DNA from: Saururus chinensis
Taxonomy: Eukaryota; Streptophyta; Magnoliopsida; Piperales; Saururaceae
NCBI GenBank assembly: GCA_035235625.1
Contig: CP141146.1
Coordinates: 11,960,501-12,024,500 of the forward strand
Reading direction: 5' to 3'
DNA: 64,000 bases
Of the stretch, positions 24,401 through 36,400 are shown piece after piece. The position numbers were made by a program, and so were the translations under genes. Positions within the stretch are counted from its first letter, which is position 1; each line of letters opens with the position of its first letter. Under the pieces are notes generated by a model, which did no database searches, had not been told where the DNA came from, and worked only from the letters and a program-made list of their open reading frames with translations.

Positions 24401-27400
24401 GAGTATGATGGTGATGATGATTTAAGTTCAATTAGTGCATAAAAGCTTTCTATTCTTTTAGATTCTTCCCTTGTCCTTTGCTAGTGTCAAGTTAGTTTCA
24501 TATATTCCAGGACAAGCTTTATTTCATTGAGTGAGTGAAACATGATCACACATTTTTGTGAAGAAAATGGACAACGTTTCCAAGCTGTTTCATAGGGTGT
24601 GGATTGTTTTTTGTGTGTAAATATTTCTTTGGTTGGGCGTATCTTAATTGGTATTTCTTTGTTTCTTTTAAAGAAAATTTTATCTGGAAGGGAGAAGAAA
24701 GAAAAAAACAGGCCTTGACTATTCTTTCTTTGGCTAATCCTTGGCTCTTTCACTGAAATCTGCTTGCACATGTATTTTCAGAAAAGGAAAAATGTGTGAA
24801 TAGGCTATTGTTTAGATTGTCACTTTGCAGCATTGAAGCATCATTGTAGTAATAGGCTGTTATGACCTGTCGGAGGCCCATAATTAGGGTCATTTAATTA
24901 GTTATACAATTATGTACTTGAGCAGAGAAATGAGACGAAAGGGGAGAGATGATAGCTTAGTCTAGATTGACGAGGAGAAGGATAATCAAACGTAAGGTTG
25001 AGCCAACAAAGAACTCAAAAAGCTATTCAATTCATTGACCACTGAGATTAGGGTAATCCCTTACATTAAATAGAATTCCTAAATGGGCCTATATACTAGC
25101 CTAAAAGCCCACTAATTATAGTACTAATGAAAATAACAATTAAATCCGTAATAGATAAGAAATCAGCAGTAGTTCCTTAAGTACATAATTGTATAACTAA
25201 TTAAATGGCCCTAATCTTAGTGGGCCTCTGACGGGCCATAACATAGGCACTTTGCTCATAGGCTTGTACATGCGTGGTCTGCATGGTTTGTAATCTCGCG
25301 AGATCTCAGTCTCAGTGGGAAGCTGGGCCAAAAGACCATGTAACGAGGCTTTTTGGCTTGTTTACATGGTCTCGGTGAGATCTCATCAATCTGGCCAGAT
25401 TCTCCTCATTTTCTATGAAAAAATCATTTTTTCCCTAAAACCTGAAGCTGCTGCAAATTTTTGTCTCTACCCCGAGTTAACAAAGGAAGAAGAAGGAGAG
25501 GAAATGTAAAGAGAAGTTAACAAAGGAAGAAGAAAAGGAAGAAGGAGAAAGACAAGGAAGAAGAAGAAGAGGAAGAAGAGAAAGAAAGAAGAAGAGGATG
25601 AGGAAGATGGCCAGGATGGATCCTAGGCTTGCCTTATTTTGAGCTGGCCCCTTTAAATCTTGCTGACCGCCTTAAAGTCGAGTTCTCTCTTCTCTTTACA
25701 GACTTCTCAAATGGGCACTCCTTAGTGACTTCTTCATGCACTCTTTTATCTTTACTTAAATCATGTGGAAGAACCTAACCGTTGACCTGATTTAGTTAAT
25801 AAACTGTCAAGTATCATCGTCTTTTCCTCTTGATTAGTGTAAATTTTGTTACAAGTATAATTCCATGAATTTATAAGTGTTTGAGATTAGTACTAGTGCT
25901 GCTAGATGTTAATATATAAGATTGTTAAAACATATGTAAAAAGTCTCTTTAAAATCACCAAGATCATTTTAGGTCTCTCTAAAATGTCATCTCTTGTCCG
26001 ACCGAGATCCAAGATTGCAAACCTTAGTGGTCTATGGCAAAGATACTATAACATATTAATTGACTTTTGACATTGATATTACCTAATGACTGTAATGGAT
26101 ATTTATATATCTTGTTTGCAAAATGAAGGCATGCTATTGCACCGACAAATGATTCTTGTCTACTTGAAATTTATCACACCAAATAATTAGTTGGCGTTAT
26201 TGTTAGAGGAGTATTAGCTCAAGCTTTTGAGGCTATTTGGTTTCTTACATGGTAGCAGAGCTAGGAGGTCCTGGTTTTGTTCCCCGCCTTGCCTCTACAT
26301 ATTCGTGCATGTGCAAGAACTTGCATTCGTTAAATTGTTCTTGTTGTGCAGGAGGTGTTGGATAATCTTCCTGTGTGCATCTATCTGTTTGGTCAGATTG
26401 GTATGATATACATTGTTGGGTCATTCACCAGAAATTCAATTATTCTTTGTTAGAACTCAATATAGTGCTTATTTGCTTCATCCACTATTTTCCTCTTATT
26501 TAGATTTTTATTTATCTCTTTCTAACTTTTATCCTCGTTTTTCTTCAACAGATTTCAGAAGCAATGGATGAATGCACTAGGAAATGTTTGATGCAATATT
26601 ATTCGGGGACAATAAATGGGCATATTGATGTGATTCAAATACCTTTGGGGCTTTTGAATAGCATATCATCATCGAATTTTCTTAATCATAGATCATACAT
26701 GCAATGGCACAGGAGGCAGGTAATTATTTATTCTGTTGTTCTTAACTAATGTCTCATTTGTCAAACCTATTATCCAACATTGAACTAGGTGTTTTCCTGC
26801 AGGTTAACATTCTTGAAGAAATTCTTTACAGTTCTTCTGAAATAGCTAAAGATGGGCATACTAGACTTAGGGCTGCTTTGTTGAAGTTCAGAAATGTTGA
26901 GGTCTGTAGTTCCTTGCTTTATACTACCTGGTGTTATTAGTTTATTTAAAAGGAATTAAAAATTGTAACTACTCATAAAGGATTTTACTGTAACTTGCAT
27001 GGGGAATTCTGTTGGCTATTTGAGGTAAGATGAGAAAAACAGGGCTAGAACCAGGTTCCTATTATAAAGGGTACGAAATGACCTTCTTTTGGAATATTAT
27101 CTATTATAAGAGAAACATAACCCTCTGTAACTTCTAATGCAGGAACAGGCTGTAAAAAAGGTCTCTTCTGAACCTGCTGAGGTTTTCGTATCAGTAAAAA
27201 GTTTTGCGTCAAAATTGTCAAGAATGCCATCAAAGTTTGGCCTTTCTGGTGAAACTTATTATTGGACCTCTTGCTACCATTTGAACATCAGGCTGTATGA
27301 GAAATTACTCCTTAGTGTTTTTGACAATCTTGAAGAAGGTCAGCTTGTTGAGGTACATGTATTGTACATAATTGTCTGTGTGATTTATTAGGTAATTCAA

Positions 27401-30400
27401 TGGTTATTCTGAAACATTAACAAATAAAGAGCGTGGCTTGAAATCCTGTAGGAAGCTGAAGAAATTCTGGTAGCCATCAGGTTGACTTGGTCTACTTTAG
27501 GAATCACTGCAAAAATGCACCACACTTTATATGGCTGGGTGCTTTTAAAACAGGTATACTTCTGGGTAAAGTAATTACGGATTGAAGCCTAGTATAGCTT
27601 GTCATATACTCTAACATAGCTTACCATCTAGTTTTTAGACGAATATATCAAGAATTCCGGCAGTAATGAACTTAAAAAAAAGTTGATCCTTTAGAGAAGA
27701 GTTCAATTCTGCTGCCAATTTTGACCATGTGAAAATATCCATTAGGATTTTTTATCAATATTATTGTTTTCATTTTTTCTCTGAAGATATTGGTATAGTG
27801 TTTTCCAATATTTCTAATCTAAATCCACGTGTTCATGAAGTTTATTATCACAGGTGAGTCCATGCTATTAGAGCTTGCAAATTTTGAGATCCATAAGGTG
27901 GTCATGATGGAAGAGATTGATGCAATTGAAAAGGCCTATCTGGACAGTTTAACATGTTCAATTGAAGAAAAGGGATGCTCATTGCATTCAGGTTTGGTGG
28001 ATGCTGTTCTTTCGTCAATTACTATCTGGTGTGACGGTCAACTGAAAGACTATCACTGGCATTTTAGGAAGGTTAGTTTTGTGGAAATCCTATGTACTTG
28101 TTACCAGATTCTGTTAAAAGGCCATGTTGTAGTGTTCTTCGAATCTTATACATATTTTTACTGATGAAGTTATTAATATTTTGGCGATATTTTTGTTATT
28201 ATACATCCATTTTGTAGGCTCAACATTTTTTGTTAAATAATGTTCTGAGAACATTTTATATAAAAAGGGTAAGGGAACTTCTATTGGTTTATAACAAAAG
28301 CATATATTGGATCAAACACATTGTTTCTGGTTGATTAATTAATTTATTCATTTTTTTGTCTGAATTAGTTATGTCAGAGGGCTAATCTGATGTAGGACAT
28401 CAATGTGAATTGATTGATGAATAGATACATAGGGCTATGGGTCATCCAATACAACTTAAGCTAGGATGAAGAAAATAGCTTCAATAATATGCTAAATAAG
28501 TACATTGGATTTTGTTTTGTGATCACGGTTGTAAGTGTAACTTTTGGAAAGTTCAGGGGTATTTAAATTTTTCAGAAGTTGTCAGATTGGCTCTCAACTC
28601 TCTAGAAGACACTGCCAAGCAGAGGAGTCGATTTTGAACCTCTGATTTCCAGAATAGCTAGAATTTCAATTCCAATTTGTTTTTTTCCATATTTAAGGAA
28701 AGTTGTCATAAAAGATTCAAATTTAAGTAATTACCACTTGAGTACGATTTTAGTTAGTAAACATAGCAGGAAAGGATATTGGTTAGGATATAGGAAGAGA
28801 TGTACCATGGGATTTCTATTGCAAGTAGAATTCATCACGTTGCATTGGTGGCAAACACAATTATAATTGTGGAGTGTAGCCAGCGTTGTAGTTCAGTTCT
28901 GTTGTGCAATAAAATTTGAGCATTATCTTTGGTCCAAAATCCCACCTCTATCATTCCTTTTACTATTCTCTTTTTTATTCAAAACCAAGCTCTAATCAGC
29001 TTTACTTGTGGCTGTTCGGAACCAACTCTGTGCTGGACTGCTGTTGGCAACACTGTAATAGTTGGTACAGCAGATTGACAGTGTTTGTGGACTGTTTTTG
29101 GAAAACTACATAACTGTCTGCTACCCAACAATGGCAAGTATTAAGTTTCATGGATCGTACAGCAGTTGGTCTTTCATAATTTACTTCAAATTGGTGTTGA
29201 ATAACTTCCGACTCTACTGCCAGTGTTATATTAAAATACCATTTGAATTGCTTGATTCATAACTACTACTCCTGTCTAAATGGCCACAGAATACATGGTT
29301 AATTTATGTGTTTTTGTGCAGCTAAATTACAGAAGTGGAAAAAATTGCAACTCCCTTGAGAAAAATATCAGTTCTCCCCTCTATTATGAAACTTTTATTT
29401 AACTGTATATTGGTGGAAACTTTCTTGTTTCAGAAGCCCAAATGCTTTGAAAAGGTCTTGACTTTGGCAGAGGCGATTGGAATGTTGTCTGCAAATCTTT
29501 CTGGAGAAAATAAGGTTGGGTAATTGTATCTGCAAAATTCTTCTTATGTGTTTTTTGAGGTTACTGTATGTTCATAGATATGTATGTTCATTGATATTTG
29601 AACCCTTTATATATATATATCATTGGAATAGTTAACAAGTGCCTGGGTGCTTGGGAGCTTCCGGATCATGATCTGGTGGCTCCTGGTGGCCACACGATCT
29701 AGATCGTGCGGCTGGTATGCACCAATGTGCCCCGAAAGCGTCCAGCGAAAATGGGACTATATACACTGTTTGGTAACGGCATACTTTGGAGGACATTGGA
29801 GGAATCATTTTCTGTGTTAGTTTGCATTCATGGTGAAGCAGATCGCGTGCCGTGGTAGCTACAATTTTTAAAACATGTGCTAGTTGCTCAAGAGATGCAT
29901 GCACCTAACATGGCAGCGGTCATGGTTGTATGTAATTGTAGTTGACTGCTATATGTCGTTATGTTTTAATATTAAGCATATGTTATACTGACACTGCAAA
30001 CTTGATGAGTGGTCTGAAACCTACTTTGCCTTTATGAAAGATATAGGTCACTGATATCATAATCATAATCAAGTAGTGCATTTTCCCAAGAATTTGGGGT
30101 CGGTGATATGGATCTTACGCCTCCATTCTATCGTGTTTTGTGCTAACTCTTTCATAACAGATAGTATAGTCCTGTCCTTCCTTATTAACTCCATCCAAGT
30201 TCTCTTAGGTCATTGATATATCTCCAATAAAAAATCTTGCCAACCATGCCAACATGCAGATACAATATGATGTTTACAGTCAGATTATAGTTTGTCACAG
30301 TGCCAATTTTACTTTGTGGCAACCACTTTTGTTGAGTCATAAAAGAAGTGACGGTTAGTTATGCTGTATTTATGCTTTCTTTCTGCTTTTATGAAACATT

Positions 30401-33400
30401 TCCCATTCAGCTGAATCCTTTTCTAGTGAACAAATTTAAAAAGTAGAGTCTACTCACGATGGTTTTCAATATGGGATGCTCTATAAATTTCGTCTATTTC
30501 CTAATTTTAGCTGTATTTCTCAAATTTTTCATTAAACTTTTACATTGCTACTAAATGGTTTATGCATATATCTTGAACCTTATTTATGATACCTGATTGA
30601 AAATTTCTCCTATGGTTATGCTGCGCATTATAGTTGGCTGACTTCCCCAAGTTGTGGGGACACCTGTGTTGCATTTGTTTATATGAATAGTTATCACTTC
30701 CCTTAATAACGGTCATCTAGTGACCTGCACCCACAAGATGTCTTGCACCCTTCTATTCTTTTGTATATGTTATGGATATCTACTGGGACCCATGACTTAA
30801 CAGGGAACTTCTACAAGCCTTGAGGAGTACGTTGAAAATTCCATTCAAGCTGCATATAAGCGGGTGAGTAGAACTTCAAACTTTTGATATTCCTTGTGTA
30901 GGCCCTCAACAATTTGTTGTTTAAGCTGTTGATTTGCTTGCTTTTGCATACTCAGGTTATGGACGATTTAAATATCAAATGCAAAACAAAAAGGAGGCAT
31001 CTTTTAGCTGTACTTGCCGAAGAAATAAAATCAGTTGCTGAAATGGAAACAACTATCTTTAGCCCTGTGCTGAATCGCTGGTGCCCTAAAGCTATAGTTC
31101 ACTCTTCCTTACTGTTGCATCGACTTTATGGAGAAGAGCTGGTACTGTCATAGATTTCATTGATAATATAATAATTGCTTAATTAAAATTATTGGCAGTC
31201 AATACTATTTATTTACTTATTTTTTATGTGATCTCCAGAAGCCTTTTCTTGATGAGATAACGGAATTATCTGAGGATGCCAGATCAGTGCTTCCAGTTGC
31301 TGACATACTAGATCGTTACCTTATGCAGCTAATTGGGTCTCCATGCCAAGATACAGATACTCCTCTTGGTGAAGAATTCCAACCATATCAGGTTAAGATT
31401 TTCTTCTTTAGCTGATGTGTTGTTGCTAGTTTGTTTTCAGTGATGTGGGGAAAGATACCAATGTTCAGGACGAACTTCTTAATAGTCATCATCATCGTCA
31501 TCCTCAAGAACACCAGCTTATACCATTTGTATGGGCTGGCGGACACAGATTCTGCTCTGCCATTTAGCGCTGTCATAGACTGTTTGTACTTTTGAATTAT
31601 AAACCATATGAGGCTGAATGGCTAGATTATGCGCTGGATGCCCTTCTTGACTGTTATAATACTTTATTGGAGTGAAGGGCAACTCTAGCATTTTCACAAA
31701 GACTGTGTAGGTCTCATTTGAGTAAGGGACTTGACGTAATTAGGCATGGGTTGAGTAGGAACATAAAAAGGTGCTAATATCAAGTGAGGCAACAAGAAAT
31801 TGGAATGGAAGCGGGATTTAAGTTGAAAAACAAAGTGTCTTTATTGGTTTAGAAGGATGAATAATCTATTGAACTAGAGGCGACGATGCTGGTTGTTATT
31901 ACTTCCAGAAAGATGGTATGTAGGTTGAGAAAATTGAGGGTTTTAATATGTTTACATCATTCTAATAAATGGGCATGCAGATTCCTAGAGTAATAGAAGA
32001 GGTTAGATTCTTGCAGCAAGATGTCCTTCCTGACGTGAACCCGTTTTTACCTGCACATGGGAATGATAGTATCAAAAGTGTTGCATTGGATCAGGGACAG
32101 TTTTGGTTTCCTGCCCCCCCTCCCAGCGTCCTTTGCTGCCAATAAATTATGATGATTCTTTGGCAAAACAGAAGAAGAAATTGAACTTATTTTTGTCAAG
32201 AACAGAGCTGCAATTAAAAACACCTTCCCTCCATCACCAGTTCCACCTTTGCTGATCCGTTCATGAGCTGTCCGAGGAAGAACTGTCCATCGTAGACAAG
32301 GAGGTGCTGCCAGAATACCATTCCCTCCTGCCGGCAACCACCGTTGAAAACACGACTGCAGAAGTTGAGGGCTCCAGTGATAAACTGTTGTTGGCCTTAC
32401 CCACAGATTCTCTATTTGTGGAAGATGAGTTGACCCAGGTCCAACAAGCCCTACGGAAGAAGCACCACTGGGCACCGGTAGTTCACAAACTGGGCTTTTT
32501 CTGGTTTGTTCTTGTTCACTAGCGGAAACCATGCACCAAACATTGCCAGTGTGGCATGGGTAGCTTCCGGGACAGTCTCCACCATGTCAGCCCCACATAC
32601 TGCCATCCCCGGTGCCGGACAATGTGAAACTTGCAGTGGAGCAATGTGCTATCCTTTGTTCTCTTCCTGGCATTGTGCTAATCCAAGGCTTCAGGCTTAC
32701 CTGGCAATGACGAGAATTGTCATTGAACCACCTCTAGATGTGACAGCACGAGCGGCAAAAAAATCAGGCAGTGATATGCCCTTGTTTGCAAAGTTGCACC
32801 CTTTTTGTCGATCCTAGAGGAGTTAGAGCTGTCGGGGTGGTGGCCCTTGTCCTGCAGGCTAGCACCATTACTTCTGGAGCTGATGATGCACAAAAACTGT
32901 GACATACCTGTTATGGTGGCACAACATATCTCTCTGGCGCCCCGCACATCTCACCATCATGCTTTTTTGGTCAATCCTGAATGGTAATTTATGGCTACAA
33001 CGGATCTCTTGGCTGCTCCAAACAGGCTGGCCATGTGAGATCAGTTGGGTGGCGGTGCTGTGTCAAACAAAGTTAGGGCTTCACTGCTAGGAGTGAATGA
33101 GTAGAGCCAGTCTCTTGTCTCCATGCGGGCCCGAAGTAGGGTCCACAAGCACTCATTACTACAAGTCCTTTCTGTAACTCTGTTAGAGTAGGATATTTGT
33201 TGTATTTGTCCATCTTTAGTAGTATTCTATATATTAGGGTTAGTTTAGTCATTTATATTTATTCTTAATTAGTAATTGGTTAGCTTTTCACTTAGGTGAG
33301 GTTATTTAGGTCTTTTGTAACATAGCCTGATTAAAGGCTAGTCGACTATCTTGTACACAATGGTTTTTCTAATGTTAGTACAAAAATTATAGGGCTTCTT

Positions 33401-36400
33401 CTTCCTCTTTAAGTGATGCAACGAGATCTACTAACAATCGTAGATTGAAAGAAACTAGAATTATGGAAGGAAATATCTTTCTATTTCTTCAAAACAAAGA
33501 GAAACTACAAGCTCTAATGAAGAGCAAACTTGAGTCCACAGGTTTTACAGAGAAGTAGTACTGAATCCACAGTACTATGAACTCAAATCCATGAGTTCTT
33601 CTAGAGCTGAGCTCCAGGATGAGCACATAGGTTCATTTCAGACAAATGGATTTCAAAAACTGAAAATGAAGACTGATTTCCCCCTTTTATAGACAATCTT
33701 AAGGAGGGAAAACTAAAAAAACTACAGTATCCCTACTTTTAGGTAGTTACAAGTTGTAATAGATCAAAGTCTAAAATACCCTTACTAGCATGCTGTCATT
33801 AGTCTTAACAGACTGACTAAAGTTCTAATTCCTTTTCTACCCTTGTGCTACAATTGAACAGTTGCAAGCTATTCGATGAAATGCCTCAGTAACTCAGCAG
33901 TGCTGAGACTTGTCCCACATCACTAAGAACCATAGTTTTTCACTTAATCTATCATAGTAGCTGATGCTTGTTGATTGATCTTGCGTCTGCATCTGCACAA
34001 GCTTTTTTAGAGGGGTAGTCACTGTTCATCTCAGCCACTTATCACCACAGTTACTGTTCATGAAATTGTTTAAAGTGGTACTGCTTGTTGTTGGATACTG
34101 TTTATGACACTGTTTGCTATTAGGTACTATTCATAACATTGTTCATCGTAGCACTATTTTTATCACTGTTCACAACTTCATCCTTTTTAAGTTGGATTAG
34201 TTTGAGAAGGATGATCCACAATCCATTAGTGTTCGCCTCAATGGGACGAACTACTCCTATTGGAGTTTGTTATGTCGAATTTTTTGAAGGGATGTGGTCT
34301 CTAGAAGTATGTTACGGATAAGGTTTCTGAGCCTCAGAGAGGAGAAGATGTCAAACTTGAGGATTTTGAGAATGTGATGGATGATTGGGAGAAACACAAT
34401 TCCAAAATTGTGACTTGGATCAATAACTCCATGGATTTGTCCATAGGATTCCAATTGGCCCAATTCAAGATGGCCAAATAGGTTTGGGATTTTCAACAGA
34501 ATACCTATGTTCAACCTGGTTATGCTCGCGGCTACCAGTTGGAGATGGAAATTTGTTCGGCTACTCAAGGCAATTGTTCCATTTGGTCTATATTCTGTGC
34601 ACGTGCAAGCATTTTCATCCATTAAATCATGCTTGCCCGTGTAGGGTTTGTGTTGGATAATTTGTTTGTATTCATCCAGATGTTTTAGCCGATTTGGGCT
34701 TGATATACATTGCTGGGTTGTTCCTTAAAAGTTTAAGCTTTTAGGGGTACTTGGTTTTTAATATGGTGTCAAAGCCAAGAGGTCTTGGTTTCGATCCTTG
34801 CCCTTTTGGATTCTGAGCACGTGCTAGCATCAGCATCTATTAATTTATGCTTACCTGTGTTGGATAATCTATCTATCTACAACTGTTTGTTTGGGCTCAT
34901 TTGGGCTTGATATACTTATTGGGTCGTTCCGTACAACTTAAGCTTTTAAGGCAACTTGGTTTCTAACACTTTCCCAAATCTAGGTCCGCTGGGCCAAAGC
35001 AACGTAATGCTCTCAGGCTTCCATCACACCCCTCATCTCGCGGGTCCCATGTGGCTCCTTATGCTCTGGGACCCGGTTACAACAGGCCAGAGTCATTTTG
35101 GGCTATTCCACACCATACCCAAACCAGATCCGCAGCCTGCAACTTTTCTTCCACTTTATCCGGGCCCACAGTTGGTCCACTTGCTCCTATACCCGGCTTC
35201 CCTTTCCAAGCTATTTTATGATTTGGTTAAGCGGAGTTTGGCCAGGTATGCTAAGCAGTATTGACCACATTCTTCTGAGTAGTTTTAAAATGGATCTGGC
35301 CTCTTCCCAAGTGGGTCTTCTCATTTCAGTTGGATGTAGTGCGGGTAGAGATCCATCCCTGAGCTTTGAGGTTCTTCCCAATGGGCTTAATCCGGTTCTA
35401 GTGTGTTTGGCCATGCGTGGAATTTTATATGACCTTTGCTTTGGGCTTCCTAAAGTGGTCCATCTTATTCAGGCCTAGTGTCGAGTTAGCCAATTCTAAA
35501 ATGGCGCATTGGTGGGCCCAAGTAAAACATTGTGCTAGACATGATTTCTGTGGGTACTCTCACCTCCAACATAAGAATCGAAAACCACCTTGAGGATGAG
35601 GTGATGCAGAAGCATTGGTGGGATGCTATGACTCATACAGTCATACTGGCCATCATGGAGGGTCCACCTCCTCAATCGGCTTCCTCCTACAACAGCTACT
35701 TAGATTAGGAAATTGATAACTTTAGTAAATTCTTTTTAAGTAGACTTATAACTCTTCAAGATTCCTAGTTTAGTAATGCCTAATTCAATTTAGTTTCCCA
35801 GTAACAATTGTTTGTAGAAAGGAAGGTCGTAAACTACATAAAGGGCTTCAGCCCCATGAGTTTTGTACGGTAACACTTTTGGGTAATGAAATAGAATAGA
35901 TCACAGCTTTCTCAAGTCCCTCCTCTTCATCTTGACACCTCCCCTTTCAATCTAACATTCTATTATACTTGCTTTGTAGTTCCAATGGACTATGTCATTA
36001 CACCCATGATGTTCTGGTAGAGATGTGATCAGTGGGTACAGGCCCCTAGAAGAGGAGAGGAAGCCCAAGGAGCACTTGAAAGGAGTGAGCAATTAAAGGT
36101 TTGGAGATGTGTGATTAAAAGCAAAAAGAGGCTTATAATAGAACCGAATGGCATGCCAAAATAAATATTGCTGGCCGTATGGAAATGATGGCATCAGAAG
36201 TGTTACATCTACACCTGTCACATACTGATGAAGATGTGATTAGTGGGTACAGACCCCTAGAAGAGGAGAGGAGCACCAAGGAGGACTTGGACTTGGAAGG
36301 AGCATGTGAGAAAGGCTTGGAAGTGTGAGTTGAAAGTAGAAAGCGGTTGTCAGTGGAGACTAACGGTGTGTCAAAAATTCACATAGCCACGACATGCATT

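Noticed and set aside
26240-26290. Possible tRNA gene
   Set aside because: Only a loose B-box-like phrase is present; no cloverleaf stems or A box could be paired.
29322-29433. Extra exon candidate after the AG at about 29321
   Set aside because: All frames meet stops or break the family alignment; joining exon 10 directly to the AG before 29434 keeps the frame and the conserved order.
34956-35478. Two overlapping plus ORFs of 102 and 126 codons
   Set aside because: I could not match them to any gag or host protein; they lie in retroelement debris within an intron and lack a clear start context.
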